Origin: Hippopus hippopus
Lineage: Eukaryota > Mollusca > Bivalvia > Cardiida > Cardiidae
Direction of reading: 5' to 3'
DNA length: 64,000 nt
Assembly (NCBI GenBank): GCA_946811185.2
Contig: OX328098.1
Coordinates: 25,987,084 to 26,051,083 of the forward strand
The notes beneath the pieces are model-generated. The model ran no database searches and was not told where the DNA came from. It was given only the letters and a program-made list of their open reading frames with translations. Below are positions 19,501-25,609 of the stretch, piece after piece; positions within the stretch are counted from its first letter, which is position 1; every line of letters begins with the position of its first letter. A program made the position numbers and the translations under genes.

Positions 19501-19801
19501 CGATAGTAATGTCCCACGGTACACGGATGAAGTGCTATATAATGAGAAAGTATCTTAGTAAACGATGTCTTCATGCAAGTGCCACATGGACAGTAGCGAA
19601 AATGATCAGATGTTTACACGACACATGGTATTGCCCCACGGTACAGTGATTAAGTGTAATGTAAAATCAAAGTATCGTGAATCAAAAAGTTGCACATACC
19701 AGTTCCACATCGGCAGTAGCGACAATGATCAGGTGTGTACACGATACATGATGGGTGGCAGTCTGGATCGGCGGGCGGGCATCCGTCTCCTTGTGCACCT
19801 A
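4422..19801 (-). CDS. Antistasin-domain Cys-rich secreted-type protein, modular gene (5' end missing)
   Basis: Ten exons assemble into one frame of at least 581 residues ending in TGA at 4422-4424. From N to C the order is: one antistasin-type module (exon 19700-19801); a 226-residue exon with a Ser/Gly/Asp-rich stretch and two modules; an exon with one module and an Asn/Gly-rich tail; five short Gly/Ser/Met-rich exons with isolated Cys pairs; a short CLEGEC exon; and a terminal module. Modules show the C-x(n)-C-x3-C ... G-C-x2-C-x-C pattern of antistasin repeats (known as protease-inhibitor modules). Every internal boundary is phase 1, so exons can be duplicated or skipped without frameshift. 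The signal-peptide exon was not found and may lie upstream. Protease inhibition or an extracellular-matrix role is inferred from family only. Unseen exons may exist, especially in 12.1-15.8 kb. Confidence 0.8.
4829..5038. mobile_element. MITE family A copy, diverged
   Basis: The core AAAATGCTGGTAAGCTGCATTTT and the flank GCAAATGCTTTCGATATGGA match family A, in the orientation opposite to the copy at 225-453. It sits in the last intron of the antistasin-domain gene. Confidence 0.55.
5458..5517 (-). CDS. Short Cys-bearing exon
   Basis: 60 nt, acceptor GAAGTAG, donor GTAAGT, phase 1-1. It encodes NVAYNHGCLEGECQNKDGM, with an Arg completed across the junction to the terminal exon (C plus GT). 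The C-x4-C pair may pair with cysteines of the final module. Confidence 0.65.
6099..6134 (-). CDS. Micro-exon (36 nt) of the antistasin-domain gene
   Basis: 36 nt between acceptor TTTTTTTAG and donor GTATGT, phase 1-1, encoding SMSVSPGSQPVG. It is supported by splice sites, phase and composition only, so it is weaker than the others. Confidence 0.55.
6358..6555. mobile_element. MITE family A copy, heavily diverged
   Basis: It keeps GAAAATGTAGG and AGCAGCATTTTCTC of the hairpin, and the arm GCAAATGCTTTCAATTTGGAC. The terminal TTAA at the left (near 6355) is plausible. Confidence 0.4.
6625..7690. repeat. Degenerate minisatellite, about 30-33 bp period
   Basis: About 1.06 kb of imperfect head-to-tail monomers built on TATGAGACTACGAGACTTGG followed by GGAGTTATTTAG. 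Monomers drift in length and sequence and some carry extra GAGACT blocks. Spacers between repeated words are not unique, so it is not a CRISPR array. It is intronic, between exons 6099-6134 and 8976-9056. Confidence 0.85.
7872..8023. repeat. Near-perfect foldback, arms about 65 bp
   Basis: The left arm begins GTTGTACGGTCAGGTGACAG and the right arm ends CCACCTGACCGTACAAC. They are almost exact reverse complements around a GC-rich centre containing CCGAGCCGAAGGCGAG. Only a few mismatches are visible, so it is either recent or structurally maintained. A cruciform or RNA hairpin would be very stable. Confidence 0.85.
8084..8312. mobile_element. MITE family A, well-preserved copy (TTAA target)
   Basis: The left end is TTAACCCTTTACCACACAA and the right end TGTGTGGTAAAGGGTTAA, so a TTAA lies at each edge (8084-8087, 8309-8312). 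The CCCTTT start with a TTAA target is the pattern of piggyBac-type elements, so I infer a piggyBac-mobilised MITE. A perfect central hairpin reads ATTGTGGGAAAAGGAGAAAA, GCTGGTAACCAGC, then the complement. There is no coding capacity. Confidence 0.8.
8313..8630. mobile_element. Dispersed repeat with two CRE palindromes (short copy)
   Basis: It matches 24715-25395 in blocks: GAGTGCCCCAATTCAATG, then two TGACGTCA palindromes, a GCCGCC block, ACGGGGCTCCCGAAAGGG and the end CTTTGCAGTATAATAA. The end word is the reverse complement of TTATTATACTGCAAAG at about 8025-8041, which may be the other terminus with the TTAA MITE inserted between. This copy lacks about 360 bp present in the 24.7 kb copy. 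Confidence 0.6.
8976..9056 (-). CDS. Short Met/Gly/Ser linker exon
   Basis: 81 nt, phase 1-1, with a strong polypyrimidine tract and acceptor TTTCTTCAAG and donor GTAAGG. It encodes FSPFAASMSGVGPGMSMSG followed by IGGGSAIG. It has no cysteine. It matches the GM/GS style of the neighbouring exons. Confidence 0.7.
9057..10274. other. Intron of the antistasin-domain gene
   Basis: AT-rich intron between two phase 1 linker exons. I see no exon, clear repeat family or RNA gene in it. Confidence 0.5.
10275..10424 (-). CDS. Gly-rich linker exon
   Basis: 150 nt, phase 1-1, acceptor TTTCAAAG, donor GTAAGA. It encodes GGGVSLGGTGTSSGIASGGG, a C-x4-C pair (CTGPFC) and then NMGGLGASGMTTGND. The Pro-rich plus-strand open frame over the same bases is its shadow. 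Confidence 0.7.
11016..11165 (-). CDS. Gly/Ser/Met-rich linker exon
   Basis: 150 nt, phase 1-1, acceptor TTTTGTAG, donor GTATGG. It encodes GEAMKIGENSAGSGAMNGG..., then SSNCYPMCAGGSG. A single C-x3-C pair sits near the end. It has the same length as the next downstream exon (10275-10424), consistent with duplication of linker exons, although the sequences have diverged. Confidence 0.7.
11212..11425. mobile_element. MITE family A copy, diverged
   Basis: It keeps AAAGCATTTGCAGACGACAA, the hairpin pieces GAGAAAATGG and CAGAATTTTCTCC, and the right-arm trace TTGCGGTCGTCCAAAC. Ends are eroded. It lies 47 bp 5' (on the minus strand) of exon 11016-11165. Confidence 0.5.
12031..12096 (-). CDS. Short Gly/Cys exon of the antistasin-domain gene
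   Basis: 66 nt, phase 1-1, acceptor TTTTCAG, donor GTAAGC. It encodes ISNGIGGGKCVPPMC followed by LDGNMSG. The isolated C-x4-C pair in a Gly-rich context resembles the exons at 11016 and 10275, so these look like related linker exons. It is assigned to the gene by strand, phase and style; transcript evidence is needed for proof. Confidence 0.7.
12205..12345. mobile_element. Family D hairpin with adjacent T/G homopolymer
   Basis: A run of T switches directly to a run of G at about 12240, then the hairpin GCGGACAGTGTAGATCC ... GATCTACAGTGTCCGC begins. Poly-T/G junctions also occur at 2316-2337 and 58863-58908. Confidence 0.6.
13082..13307. mobile_element. MITE family A, good copy
   Basis: TTAACCCTTTACCACACAA at the left and TTTTGTAAAGAGTTAA at the right, with TTAA on both edges. 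The central hairpin around GCTGGTTACCAGC is intact, with a few mismatches in the arms. Orientation matches 8084-8312. Confidence 0.75.
13465..13533. mobile_element. Hairpin MITE family D copy
   Basis: A palindrome from CGGATAGTATAGATCC to GATCTACACTGTCTG with centre ACTGTACAGTCTGTGCAGT. GTCCG simple repeats follow on the right. Confidence 0.55.
14536..14592 (-). repeat. tRNA-like remnant, possibly a SINE head
   Basis: On the minus strand a GCTAGAGCGTGGG segment is followed by GGTTGTAGGTTCTAGCC, which resembles pol III box A and box B spacing in a tRNA-derived unit. I cannot fold a full cloverleaf, so it is not called a tRNA gene. Confidence 0.35.
14870..15125. mobile_element. Dispersed repeat family E
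   Basis: It shares blocks with 23300-23475 and with 27215-27480 (and its array copies): TTGGTCAATTTTCTGCATGT, AAAGGACC, CATGACTCAGTTGG, TGATGACTT and the end GAGCATGGCTC beside a run AAGCCCCCTTTTGTC. The order of blocks is conserved across copies, so it is a repeat family. No coding frame survives. Confidence 0.6.
15225..15420. mobile_element. MITE family A copy
   Basis: Left arm ACGACAAAATTTTAGGCTTG, hairpin core AAAATGCTGGATACCAGCAT and right arm AAGGTCGTTGAAATACAGG. Outer TTAA sites are not preserved. Confidence 0.6.
15570..15682. mobile_element. hAT-like hairpin MITE with 8-bp target duplication
   Basis: 113 bp, essentially one perfect inverted repeat from CACAGGTGCCTGACATGTC to its complement, with almost no loop (centre near AATAAAG-ACTTTATT). 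It is bracketed by the direct repeat GTTAAAGG at 15562-15569 and 15683-15690. An 8-bp target duplication with short inverted ends is the habit of the hAT superfamily. The near-perfect arms imply a recent insertion. Confidence 0.85.
15789..16109 (-). CDS. Antistasin module exon with Asn/Gly-rich tail
   Basis: 321 nt, acceptor TTTGCAG, donor GTATCT, phase 1-1. It starts ALGTTQKPKEQQC and contains CMLKCKNGYILGEKMANGC followed by PSCTC, a good antistasin match. About 55 residues rich in Asn, Gly, Ser and Tyr follow, with NGNHGNGF-type low complexity. Such a tail is typical of an extracellular linker, but its role is unknown. Confidence 0.85.
16624..17301 (-). CDS. Large exon: Ser/Gly-rich segment plus two antistasin modules
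   Basis: 678 nt, acceptor TTTTGCAG, donor GTAAAG, phase 1-1. The first half is rich in Ser, Gly and Asp with a Pro-rich stretch. The second half carries one module with CVRCPILNCPRTC ... YGCHSCPC and another with CTAIERCRRLCKDGYKIGER ... AGCQTCSC. The second is the clearest antistasin signature in the window. The upstream ATG at about 17347 lies before the acceptor in the same frame, but I read it as intron sequence, not a start. Confidence 0.85.
17480..17990 (+). promoter_or_regulatory. CpG-rich, promoter-like patch (candidate)
   Basis: CpG density is visibly higher than in the surroundings. In order on the plus strand: CCAAT (17672-17676), the E-box palindrome TCACGTGA (17676-17683), then the palindrome ATGGCGGCGCCAT (17692-17704), which contains two opposed YY1-type ATGGCG cores. 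This arrangement is typical of TATA-less animal promoters. A plus-strand ATG at 17898 (MATISR, then G before GTATGC) and an acceptor TTTATTTCAG at about 18090 could be a first intron. No known product results, so the transcript is unproven. Confidence 0.35.
18345..18540. mobile_element. MITE family A copy, reverse orientation
   Basis: It has GGAAAAGGAGAAATGCCATT, TTCTTCTTTTCCCACAATG, the arm TTTCGATTCGGAAAAGTC and a right end TTTGGGAAAGGGTTTA. The hairpin centre is degraded. Confidence 0.5.
19380..19650 (-). pseudogene. Three decayed tandem copies of the 19700-19801 antistasin exon
   Basis: The core of the intact exon recurs with its ATGATCAG-type block at about 19602, 19484 and 19396 (intact copy 19725), a spacing of roughly 123, 118 and 88 bp. 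In the first decayed copy the frame of the intact exon now contains TAA, a Cys is replaced by Phe, and the donor GGTATG has become TTGCATG. In the second, the last Cys codon TGT has become TGA and the donor is AATACG. The third keeps only the TACACGATAC part. They read as failed tandem exon duplications. Confidence 0.65.
19700..19801 (-). CDS. Antistasin-type exon (most 5' recognised exon)
   Basis: 102 nt, acceptor AACTTTAG and donor GTATGT on the minus strand, phase 1-1. It encodes a six-cysteine module beginning VGAQGDGCPPADPDCHPSC and closing CRYCRCGTG. The Cys spacing and the terminal C-x2-C-x-C fit an antistasin-type repeat. Three decayed copies of this exon lie immediately 3' of it (19380-19650). 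The exon upstream was not identified. Confidence 0.8.
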
Positions 19802-20034
19802 CTAAAGTTGTTCAATAAAATCAATTGTTTGTTAGTATCAGTCATTCAGAAATTCGAAAACTGCTTTATTTGTTTTTAATTCTTGACTTACAACCTAAAA
19901 CAAACTTGCTACAAAACAGTTCGAAAACACACTCGTTGCAAAATGATAAACGACACGAATTAAATCTTCATCAGATAAAACAGAGTTTAGAATTGTCCAA
20001 AATAAAATGATTAGCAGACGCTTTATCAGAAGAC

Positions 20035-20240
20035 TAAGTTTTAGCCTTCTCCAAATTCAAAGCCTGTGCAGACGACAAATTAAATGTTACTCAAATCATT
20101 AAAAGTGTCTTCCATATGGTAGAAAACGTTGGAAAAGGAGAAAATGCTGGTTACCAGCATTTTCTCCTTTGCTCACAATATTTTCAAAAGCCTTCTTTCT
20201 CAGGGCCGTTGAAAGTCGGCACGGTGCGGTAAAAAAAAGC
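20035..20240. mobile_element. MITE family A copy
   Basis: CCAAATTCAAAGCCTGTGCAG, an intact core around GCTGGTTACCAGC, and the right end GGCACGGTGCGGTAAAAA. Divergent TIRs. Confidence 0.65.
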
Positions 20241-20255
20241 CAGAAAGAATTAAAT

Positions 20256-20376
20256 GAAAGAACTTTGTGAAAAGTACTGGTACAAGAAACTCCAGTATGG
20301 CATGACTTTGCGCACTGGCCAGCGCGATATAACTTAAATAATGTTGAAAACGGTGTTATACCCCAAACAAACACAC
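20256..20376 (+). mobile_element. SINE fragment (conserved tail part)
   Basis: It matches the tail half of the SINE at 59372-59670 in opposite orientation: AGTACTGGTACAAGAAACTCC, CACTGGCC, then AATAATGTTGAAAACGG. The tRNA-like head is missing. Confidence 0.6.
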
Positions 20377-20489
20377 AAACAGAATGTCTCGCAAAATATG
20401 AGGCAGTGTAGAAACAATCCAATTCTTCTGTTGTCAGATCCTGTTCATTTTTTGGCCGTAGAAGCGATTAAACTTGTGATCGGCATCTT

Positions 20490-20960
20490 ATGAGGGCTGA
20501 TTGGTAAGTTGTGAGCATCATAGGTACGGGTTTGACTTTTTGCGGATATATTACGTTATTTTTCAACATAATCCCCTTCGGTATCTACACACTTTTGCCA
20601 GCGATGTTTAATTGTCACAATGCAACTTTTAAAGAAGACATTTTCTTGACTGTTCTTTAAGTCCTCAACTGCCTGTATGACGTCATCATTTGACGGTACT
20701 AGGTTCTAGAATAGCCTCTTTCGATTTTGGAAATAGATCAAAGTTTGGTGGAGCGAGATCAGGTGAATAAAGCGGATGTTCAATCAATTCAAAATCACAA
20801 TCGTTAATGGCAGACATGGCGATGACAAACTAGTGAACAGGTGCATTGTTCTTGTGGAACAACCCATCTTTACTGAGTCATTTTTCTTGTTTCTTTTGAG
20901 TGCAACCTCTTCGACATAAACTGACCAAATTATGCCAGTCTTCGGGTACACAGCCTTAAA
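20490..20960 (-). pseudogene. Broken mariner-family transposase (C-terminal part)
   Basis: On the minus strand the translated fragments include a motif of the NAPVH type, then FELIEHPLYSPDLAPPNFDL and, after a frame break, HRWQKCVDTEGDYVEK before a stop. The HP-x-YSPDLAP block with the final Asp region is the catalytic-core signature of Tc1/mariner DDD transposases. An in-frame stop follows the NAPVH motif and a frameshift separates the two blocks, so it is dead. N-terminal sequence beyond about 20960 is too decayed to read. Confidence 0.75.
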
Positions 20961-22020
20961 TATTCAGGGAATAGAAGGGCTGAAAAAGACATCCCTGCTT
21001 AAGCTCCTTCAATACAAGTCTCACAACTTCTCAACCAGCGCTCGTAAGAGCTAATTCAGTCGACAAAATTTAGTATTACCAATTAAAGTAGGAGTCAGTG
21101 TTGTAATCTTAGGCCTGTGGGTCGCAGGTCTTTACAAAAAACTGAATAGGTGTTAAAGCTATGGCCTCGACAGACTTACCTGAGATTGAGTGCATTAATC
21201 CTAGTACTTGTATATACAATAGATATTCAAAAATAGTCATTTTCGCGATCTGAAGTTTAAAAAAATGAGGGGCGGGGGCAAAAAAAAAGTATTAACACAA
21301 GATAACTAAAATGAAATGCTCAAATTCTTATTCTTCCCTTTTATCTTATTTTTTATTTTATTTCTTATCAAACGTTTTTTTAAACCTATTTTTCTTGTAT
21401 TCTATTTATCTGTTTCTTTTATTCACAATTTCAGTTTTATCTTTTTTGATGGAGGATAGGGAGAAAAAAATACGAAAAGAATTTTTTATCACGTCAATTT
21501 ATACTCCAGTTAGTACATTCATATTTCACACTAATTTTGGCTAAGTTCCATTATTTAAAGAAAGCAATAAACTAAGAATGTTAAACAACACCTGACACCC
21601 GCCCCCCCCCCCCCACCCCACCCCCCCTCGTCTTCGTTAGAATTTTATCAAACACAGTTATCGATAGCTGTTTTACCCTTTGCCTGTTAGAGAATCCATA
21701 GAAATGAAATTTCGAATTACCTTGAATAAGAACTGAAAATATATTGTGCATTGCAATTGCAAAGCTTCTCTATTTCGGGCAGTTTAGATCAAAGATCAGA
21801 TTGCAAGTTTCGTGCAGTCTGAATTTTATCAACACTGTCCGCAAAAGCGCACCATGTCTTCTCTGTGCACTTGTTAATTAAAACAATAGATCGATTCTCT
21901 ATCTCAAAAACATACAAGTGGGCGGGAATATGTCTTTGGGTTCGTTTTGGTGTCATTTCTTTCTAATCGCAATTTTCTTCCAATTAATTTGCTTCAAAAT
22001 ATCGCCGGAAACTTGAGCGG
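20961..22020. other. No gene seen; AT-rich with a poly-C tract
   Basis: Contains a T-rich stretch (21311-21440), a C-rich homopolymer run (21601-21627) and a family D hairpin remnant (21780-21845). Nothing coding is supported. Confidence 0.5.
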
Positions 22021-22095
22021 AAGAGAGAAGGAGAGAGAGACAGAGAGAGAGACACAGAGAGAGAGAGAGAGACAGAGAGACAGAGAGAGAAAGGG
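22021..22095 (+). repeat. (GA)n microsatellite
   Basis: An imperfect GA-dinucleotide run of about 75 bp, interrupted by GACAGAGA blocks. The open frame across it encodes only an Arg/Glu low-complexity segment. Confidence 0.9.
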
Positions 22096-22224
22096 GGGAA
22101 TATTTTCATATAATGTCCACGTTTATTTTCGATTGGTTCTTAGTTTTCTTATACAAAGGCGAATTGCAGGTAAATACTCGGTAACGTCGTTTAACGAGGT
22201 GGCGGCCTATCAACCGACCGTATC

Positions 22225-22310
22225 AAAACGAATCCCTTTCCAAACCGTGATTCGAACCGTCGACCTCCAGTTCGTTGGTTGATGACTTACATGTAGCTTA
22301 GACGATAAAA
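22225..22310 (-). repeat. tRNA-like sequence, possible SINE head or tRNA pseudogene
   Basis: The minus strand reads GTCTAAGCTACATG ... GGTCGACGGTTCGAATCACGG. The last part fits a T-arm with box B (GGTTCGAATC). A proper anticodon stem and acceptor pairing could not be made, so it is reported as tRNA-like only. Confidence 0.4.
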
Positions 22311-23016
22311 CTCGGAATTTAATTACTCAATATTTTTAAAGACACGTCTCGTTTTTCAGCCAGCTTTTAATCCATTTCATCCTTATTTTATGAAACTATA
22401 ATAATTCGTGTATCTTCATGTAAAATGTTGCCCCTGACGGCTGCAGGTTTGCACAGATTACAACGGATAGAAAATGCATATCATGTTTTGGAGGCCTCCA
22501 AGGCAATCGCTGTTGTCGTTTCAAGCTTTGAGTGAGGACAAATCCCTTGTTCTCAATCCCTTACAACAAATATATTTGTAATTTATCTATGTTTACACGG
22601 CTGAGCCATTGTACACACTTTTAAGTTTAAACAGAGGTTTTCCTCTCTAGCTGTAGGGATATATCTTTAAGAAATATTTCAAACTACGCTTATCTTCTCG
22701 GTGGGAAAATAAAACTACATGAATCTTGGTTGTCATACGTCCACCGTCCGTTCCTTCTTTCCACCGTTACTTAATTTATCATTCGTTCGTTCGTTCGTTT
22801 GACTGGTTGAAGGTCAGATGGTAACTCAGTCAGTAAATCGCTTAATTCAAAAGTTGTATTCCTTTTCTATTCATTTGTGTATGGTTTATTGCGTATTGCT
22901 TCATTTATATCTTTTAACCGTTTTGTGTAGGTTAAAGTTGGCAGGAAATTTTCGTAAGAGTTTGACGAAAAACTTTAACTTTACCCCTACTCTTATTTAT
23001 AAGATTGTTTCAGTTG
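22311..23016. other. No gene seen
   Basis: Unremarkable AT-rich sequence with a short GTTC tetranucleotide run at about 22783-22798. No exon or repeat family was recognised with confidence. Confidence 0.5.
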
Positions 23017-23300
23017 ATTGATTGATTGTATGGTGTAAAACGTCGTTTTCAACATTATTTCAGTTATATCTCGGCTACCAGTCCACTTATCCATGCTTTC
23101 CTTTACCAGTACTTCGCACAATATTCTTCCAAAAGCACTGGCTGCTTTCCTACATAACCATCCTCGAAGCAATGATCAGCGGTAAGAGAAGAAAGAATCC
23201 AGACTATCATCAATTCCTGGTAAGAAATTTGCCGAGCTGGAGATTCGGACAAGCGAGTCCTGTTCGCTACCGACTGCGCTACCGGGGCTCGGCAAACTTG
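23017..23300 (-). mobile_element. tRNA-derived SINE copy
   Basis: Oriented with its head at about 23296 (minus strand GCCCCGGTAGCGCAGTCGG, box A-like) and its tail at about 23030, where GTCGTTTTCAACATTATTTC matches the SINE at 59372-59670. The copy is full-length but diverged. Confidence 0.7.
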
Positions 23301-23475
23301 TTACAATACGGCGTCGAAACTTTTTGCTATTGGTCAATTTTTTGCATATCCAAGGATCACTCTACCGCAGGATTCAGCCGATTGAAAGAAAAAAAAATGG
23401 ATCCTTAATTATGTGATGACTTGCCTGGTAAAATGCAGTATGGAGAAAGATTAAACCAACTTCTGCCAGAGCATG
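23300..23475. mobile_element. Dispersed repeat family E, partial
   Basis: CTATTGGTCAATTTTTTGCA, AAGGATC and TGTGATGACTTGCC, ending near GAGCATGACTC, in the same order as 14870-15125. It abuts the SINE head directly. Confidence 0.55.
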
Positions 23476-23479
23476 ACTC

Positions 23480-23720
23480 ACATATCAATGCTTTTTTAGT
23501 GTTTCCTCTTTTAACAGTACTTTGCACAACATTCTTTCGAGGCTACTGCCTGTTTTCTCACATAAAAAACGTCGAAACAAAGTTCAGCGATTAGAGAGAA
23601 GCGCAATGACTATCACCAATCTTCAGAGATAATTAGGCCGAGCTTGAAATTGAACCAGTGATCCCTGGGTTTCATGCCTTGTATGTCACCAACAGTTTGA
23701 TATACCGGGTTCTGTAAATG
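23480..23720 (-). mobile_element. Second, degraded SINE copy
   Basis: It shares ACAGTACTTTGCACAACATTC, TGCCTGTTTTC and TGAACCAGTGATCCCTGGG with the SINE family. The head box A region has decayed (CACCAACAGTTTGATATACC). Confidence 0.5.
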
Positions 23721-24057
23721 GCTTGTTACAATATACATGTACCTCAAGAATTTAGCTGAAAGCACCTGCTCGATTACAGCTATGAGATAACGCGAGATAG
23801 TATGAGACTTATCGTTTTATATCTCACGTGACACGACTCGTTTGTCAACAGTTGTTTGCCGAATAAAATGGTGCTTATCTTGTCCACGGCAATGGTTTTA
23901 AGATATTATGTGGAAACGTGAAAATGAAATTGCTAGAAAAAAATACTAAACTAACGTTTCATTAAGTACAGTTCTGTTCTATAAGAGTTCCTTCAGTTGA
24001 TCTTGGCCGTAGAGAGCTAACTTATTGAAACAGACATTTCCAAAGAGCAAAAGCAGC

Positions 24058-24287
24058 CCTAAACCTTTACTAGACGACAAAATTTTACACTCGTCTAAAA
24101 TGAAACCCTTTGCAGATGGCAAATATAACGTGGCCGAAATGGTGGGATTTGTCTATGAAAGAGAAGAAAACATTATGGAAAAGGAGAAAATGCTGGTGAC
24201 CAGCATTTTCTCCTTTTCCCACAATGTTTTCAAAATCATTCTCACTCAGTGTCGTTAAAAGTCGGGATTTGTGTGGTAAAAAGTTAA
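24058..24287. mobile_element. MITE family A copy
   Basis: The left end TAAACCTTTACTAGACGAC, an intact core (GGAGAAAATGCTGGTGACC and its complement) and the right end TTTGTGTGGTAAAAAGTTAA. The right edge keeps TTAA. Confidence 0.7.
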
Positions 24288-24714
24288 TATCGTTTTTATA
24301 AAGTAGTTTTTGCCAGGATTTTAACAAGGAAGCGGAAGGTTTTGATCCAAGATCAGACTGCGTTATGTGCAGTATAATCTTTATCCACACTGTCCGCAAA
24401 TACAATTAAAGTTTCGCTCAGCGCTGTTAGGTTCATAAATGTTATGTATCAAATCGCTCACAATATCTATTAATTATCTTCGATTCTCTGCTGATCTCTT
24501 CATGTTGAAATAAGAGCTTTGCTGTGTAGACGTTCATTTATAAAATACATGTCTAGTTTCCTCCACAAAAAATAGGTAGAGAAAACAACATCATCAAATG
24601 ATTTGTGCTTTTGGATATCAACGCACTCAAAGTCCTCAAAGGATAGGCAAGGCAGAAAGGATAAATAGAGGAGAGAGAGAGAGCGAAATTTCCCTGTTTG
24701 ATGGTCTCAAAAAC

Positions 24715-25395
24715 TGAGTATGCTGACGAATTAGAATTTCCCTTCTGAGTGCCCCAATTCAATGAAAACTGACGTTACTGGGAACTGACATCACTGAAAC
24801 CTAAGTAAAACGTGCAGTTTGGTGCATAATCTTGATGATGTCACTGCGATAGACATTCGTCGTATTTTTATTTAAACATGGATTTAAACAACTTCAAGGT
24901 AAGTAACTATGAATTTTAATGAATTGTTGACAAAAGTAAACTACCATTAGTTGCCTCAAACGACCATTAGATTATCCTTTTAACGTTATGCACAATGTAT
25001 GAGTTTCAACACTTCACAATTTGCTTACCTGACGAAGGGATGGCTCGTTTTAACCCCCTGTGTATTTGTTTTAGAATGACAAACCAACGATAATACATGT
25101 AATGTTATGTATTCATTTATTTTTAAAAATAGCCCATTCTTTCTGTTTTAATGACAACCATCAAGGGAAACTGGTAATAATATGGTGCAGGCTACTCAGT
25201 ATGTTTGTCTTGTGGGCGGCTCGAATCGATCGATCGACGCCGCCATTTTGAATGTTATGTTGAAAGTGTAGTCATGTATACGGGGCTCCCGAAAGGGAAA
25301 CTGCTTTTACGTGGGTTTTGCTAGTGAACATGATATATATGTCCGAGGCATATTATCCAATAAGATCAGGAGAAATTTCTTTGCAGTATAATAAT
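24715..25395 (+). mobile_element. Dispersed repeat, long copy with exon-like ATG segment
   Basis: Collinear with 8313-8630 but about 360 bp longer. The extra part (24843-25225) contains ATGGATTTAAACAACTTCAAG immediately followed by GTAAGT, an exact-looking coding start plus 5' splice site (MDLNNFK). The CRE sites are mutated here (TGACGTTA, TGACATCA). The right end is CTTTGCAGTATAATAA at 25379-25394, which overlaps the left edge of the dynein-tail array. Whether the segment is a transposase first exon or a captured gene start is unknown. Confidence 0.5.
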
Positions 25396-25609
25396 TCTAT
25401 TTGTCCTGTCTATCGACTATCTCCTCTGTCATTCAGTCATTACCTTTAACACCCAGGAAAATGAGCATAGAAAGAGGACAGAAAGAAAGAACAAACTAGA
25501 GCTATGACTAAACGTAATCATACCGCCCACCAGCTCCTTGTCAAAAAACAGCTCTTTGTCACAAAACGCAGAATGGTTTACTACAAAAGTAAGAGTTGAA
25601 ATAAAACTA

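Noticed and set aside
19565..19879. Plus-strand open frame with Cys/His residues
   Set aside because: It is the complement of the antistasin exon and its decayed copies.
22225..22310. Functional tRNA gene
   Set aside because: A box B-like arm is present, but no complete cloverleaf with anticodon and acceptor stems could be formed.
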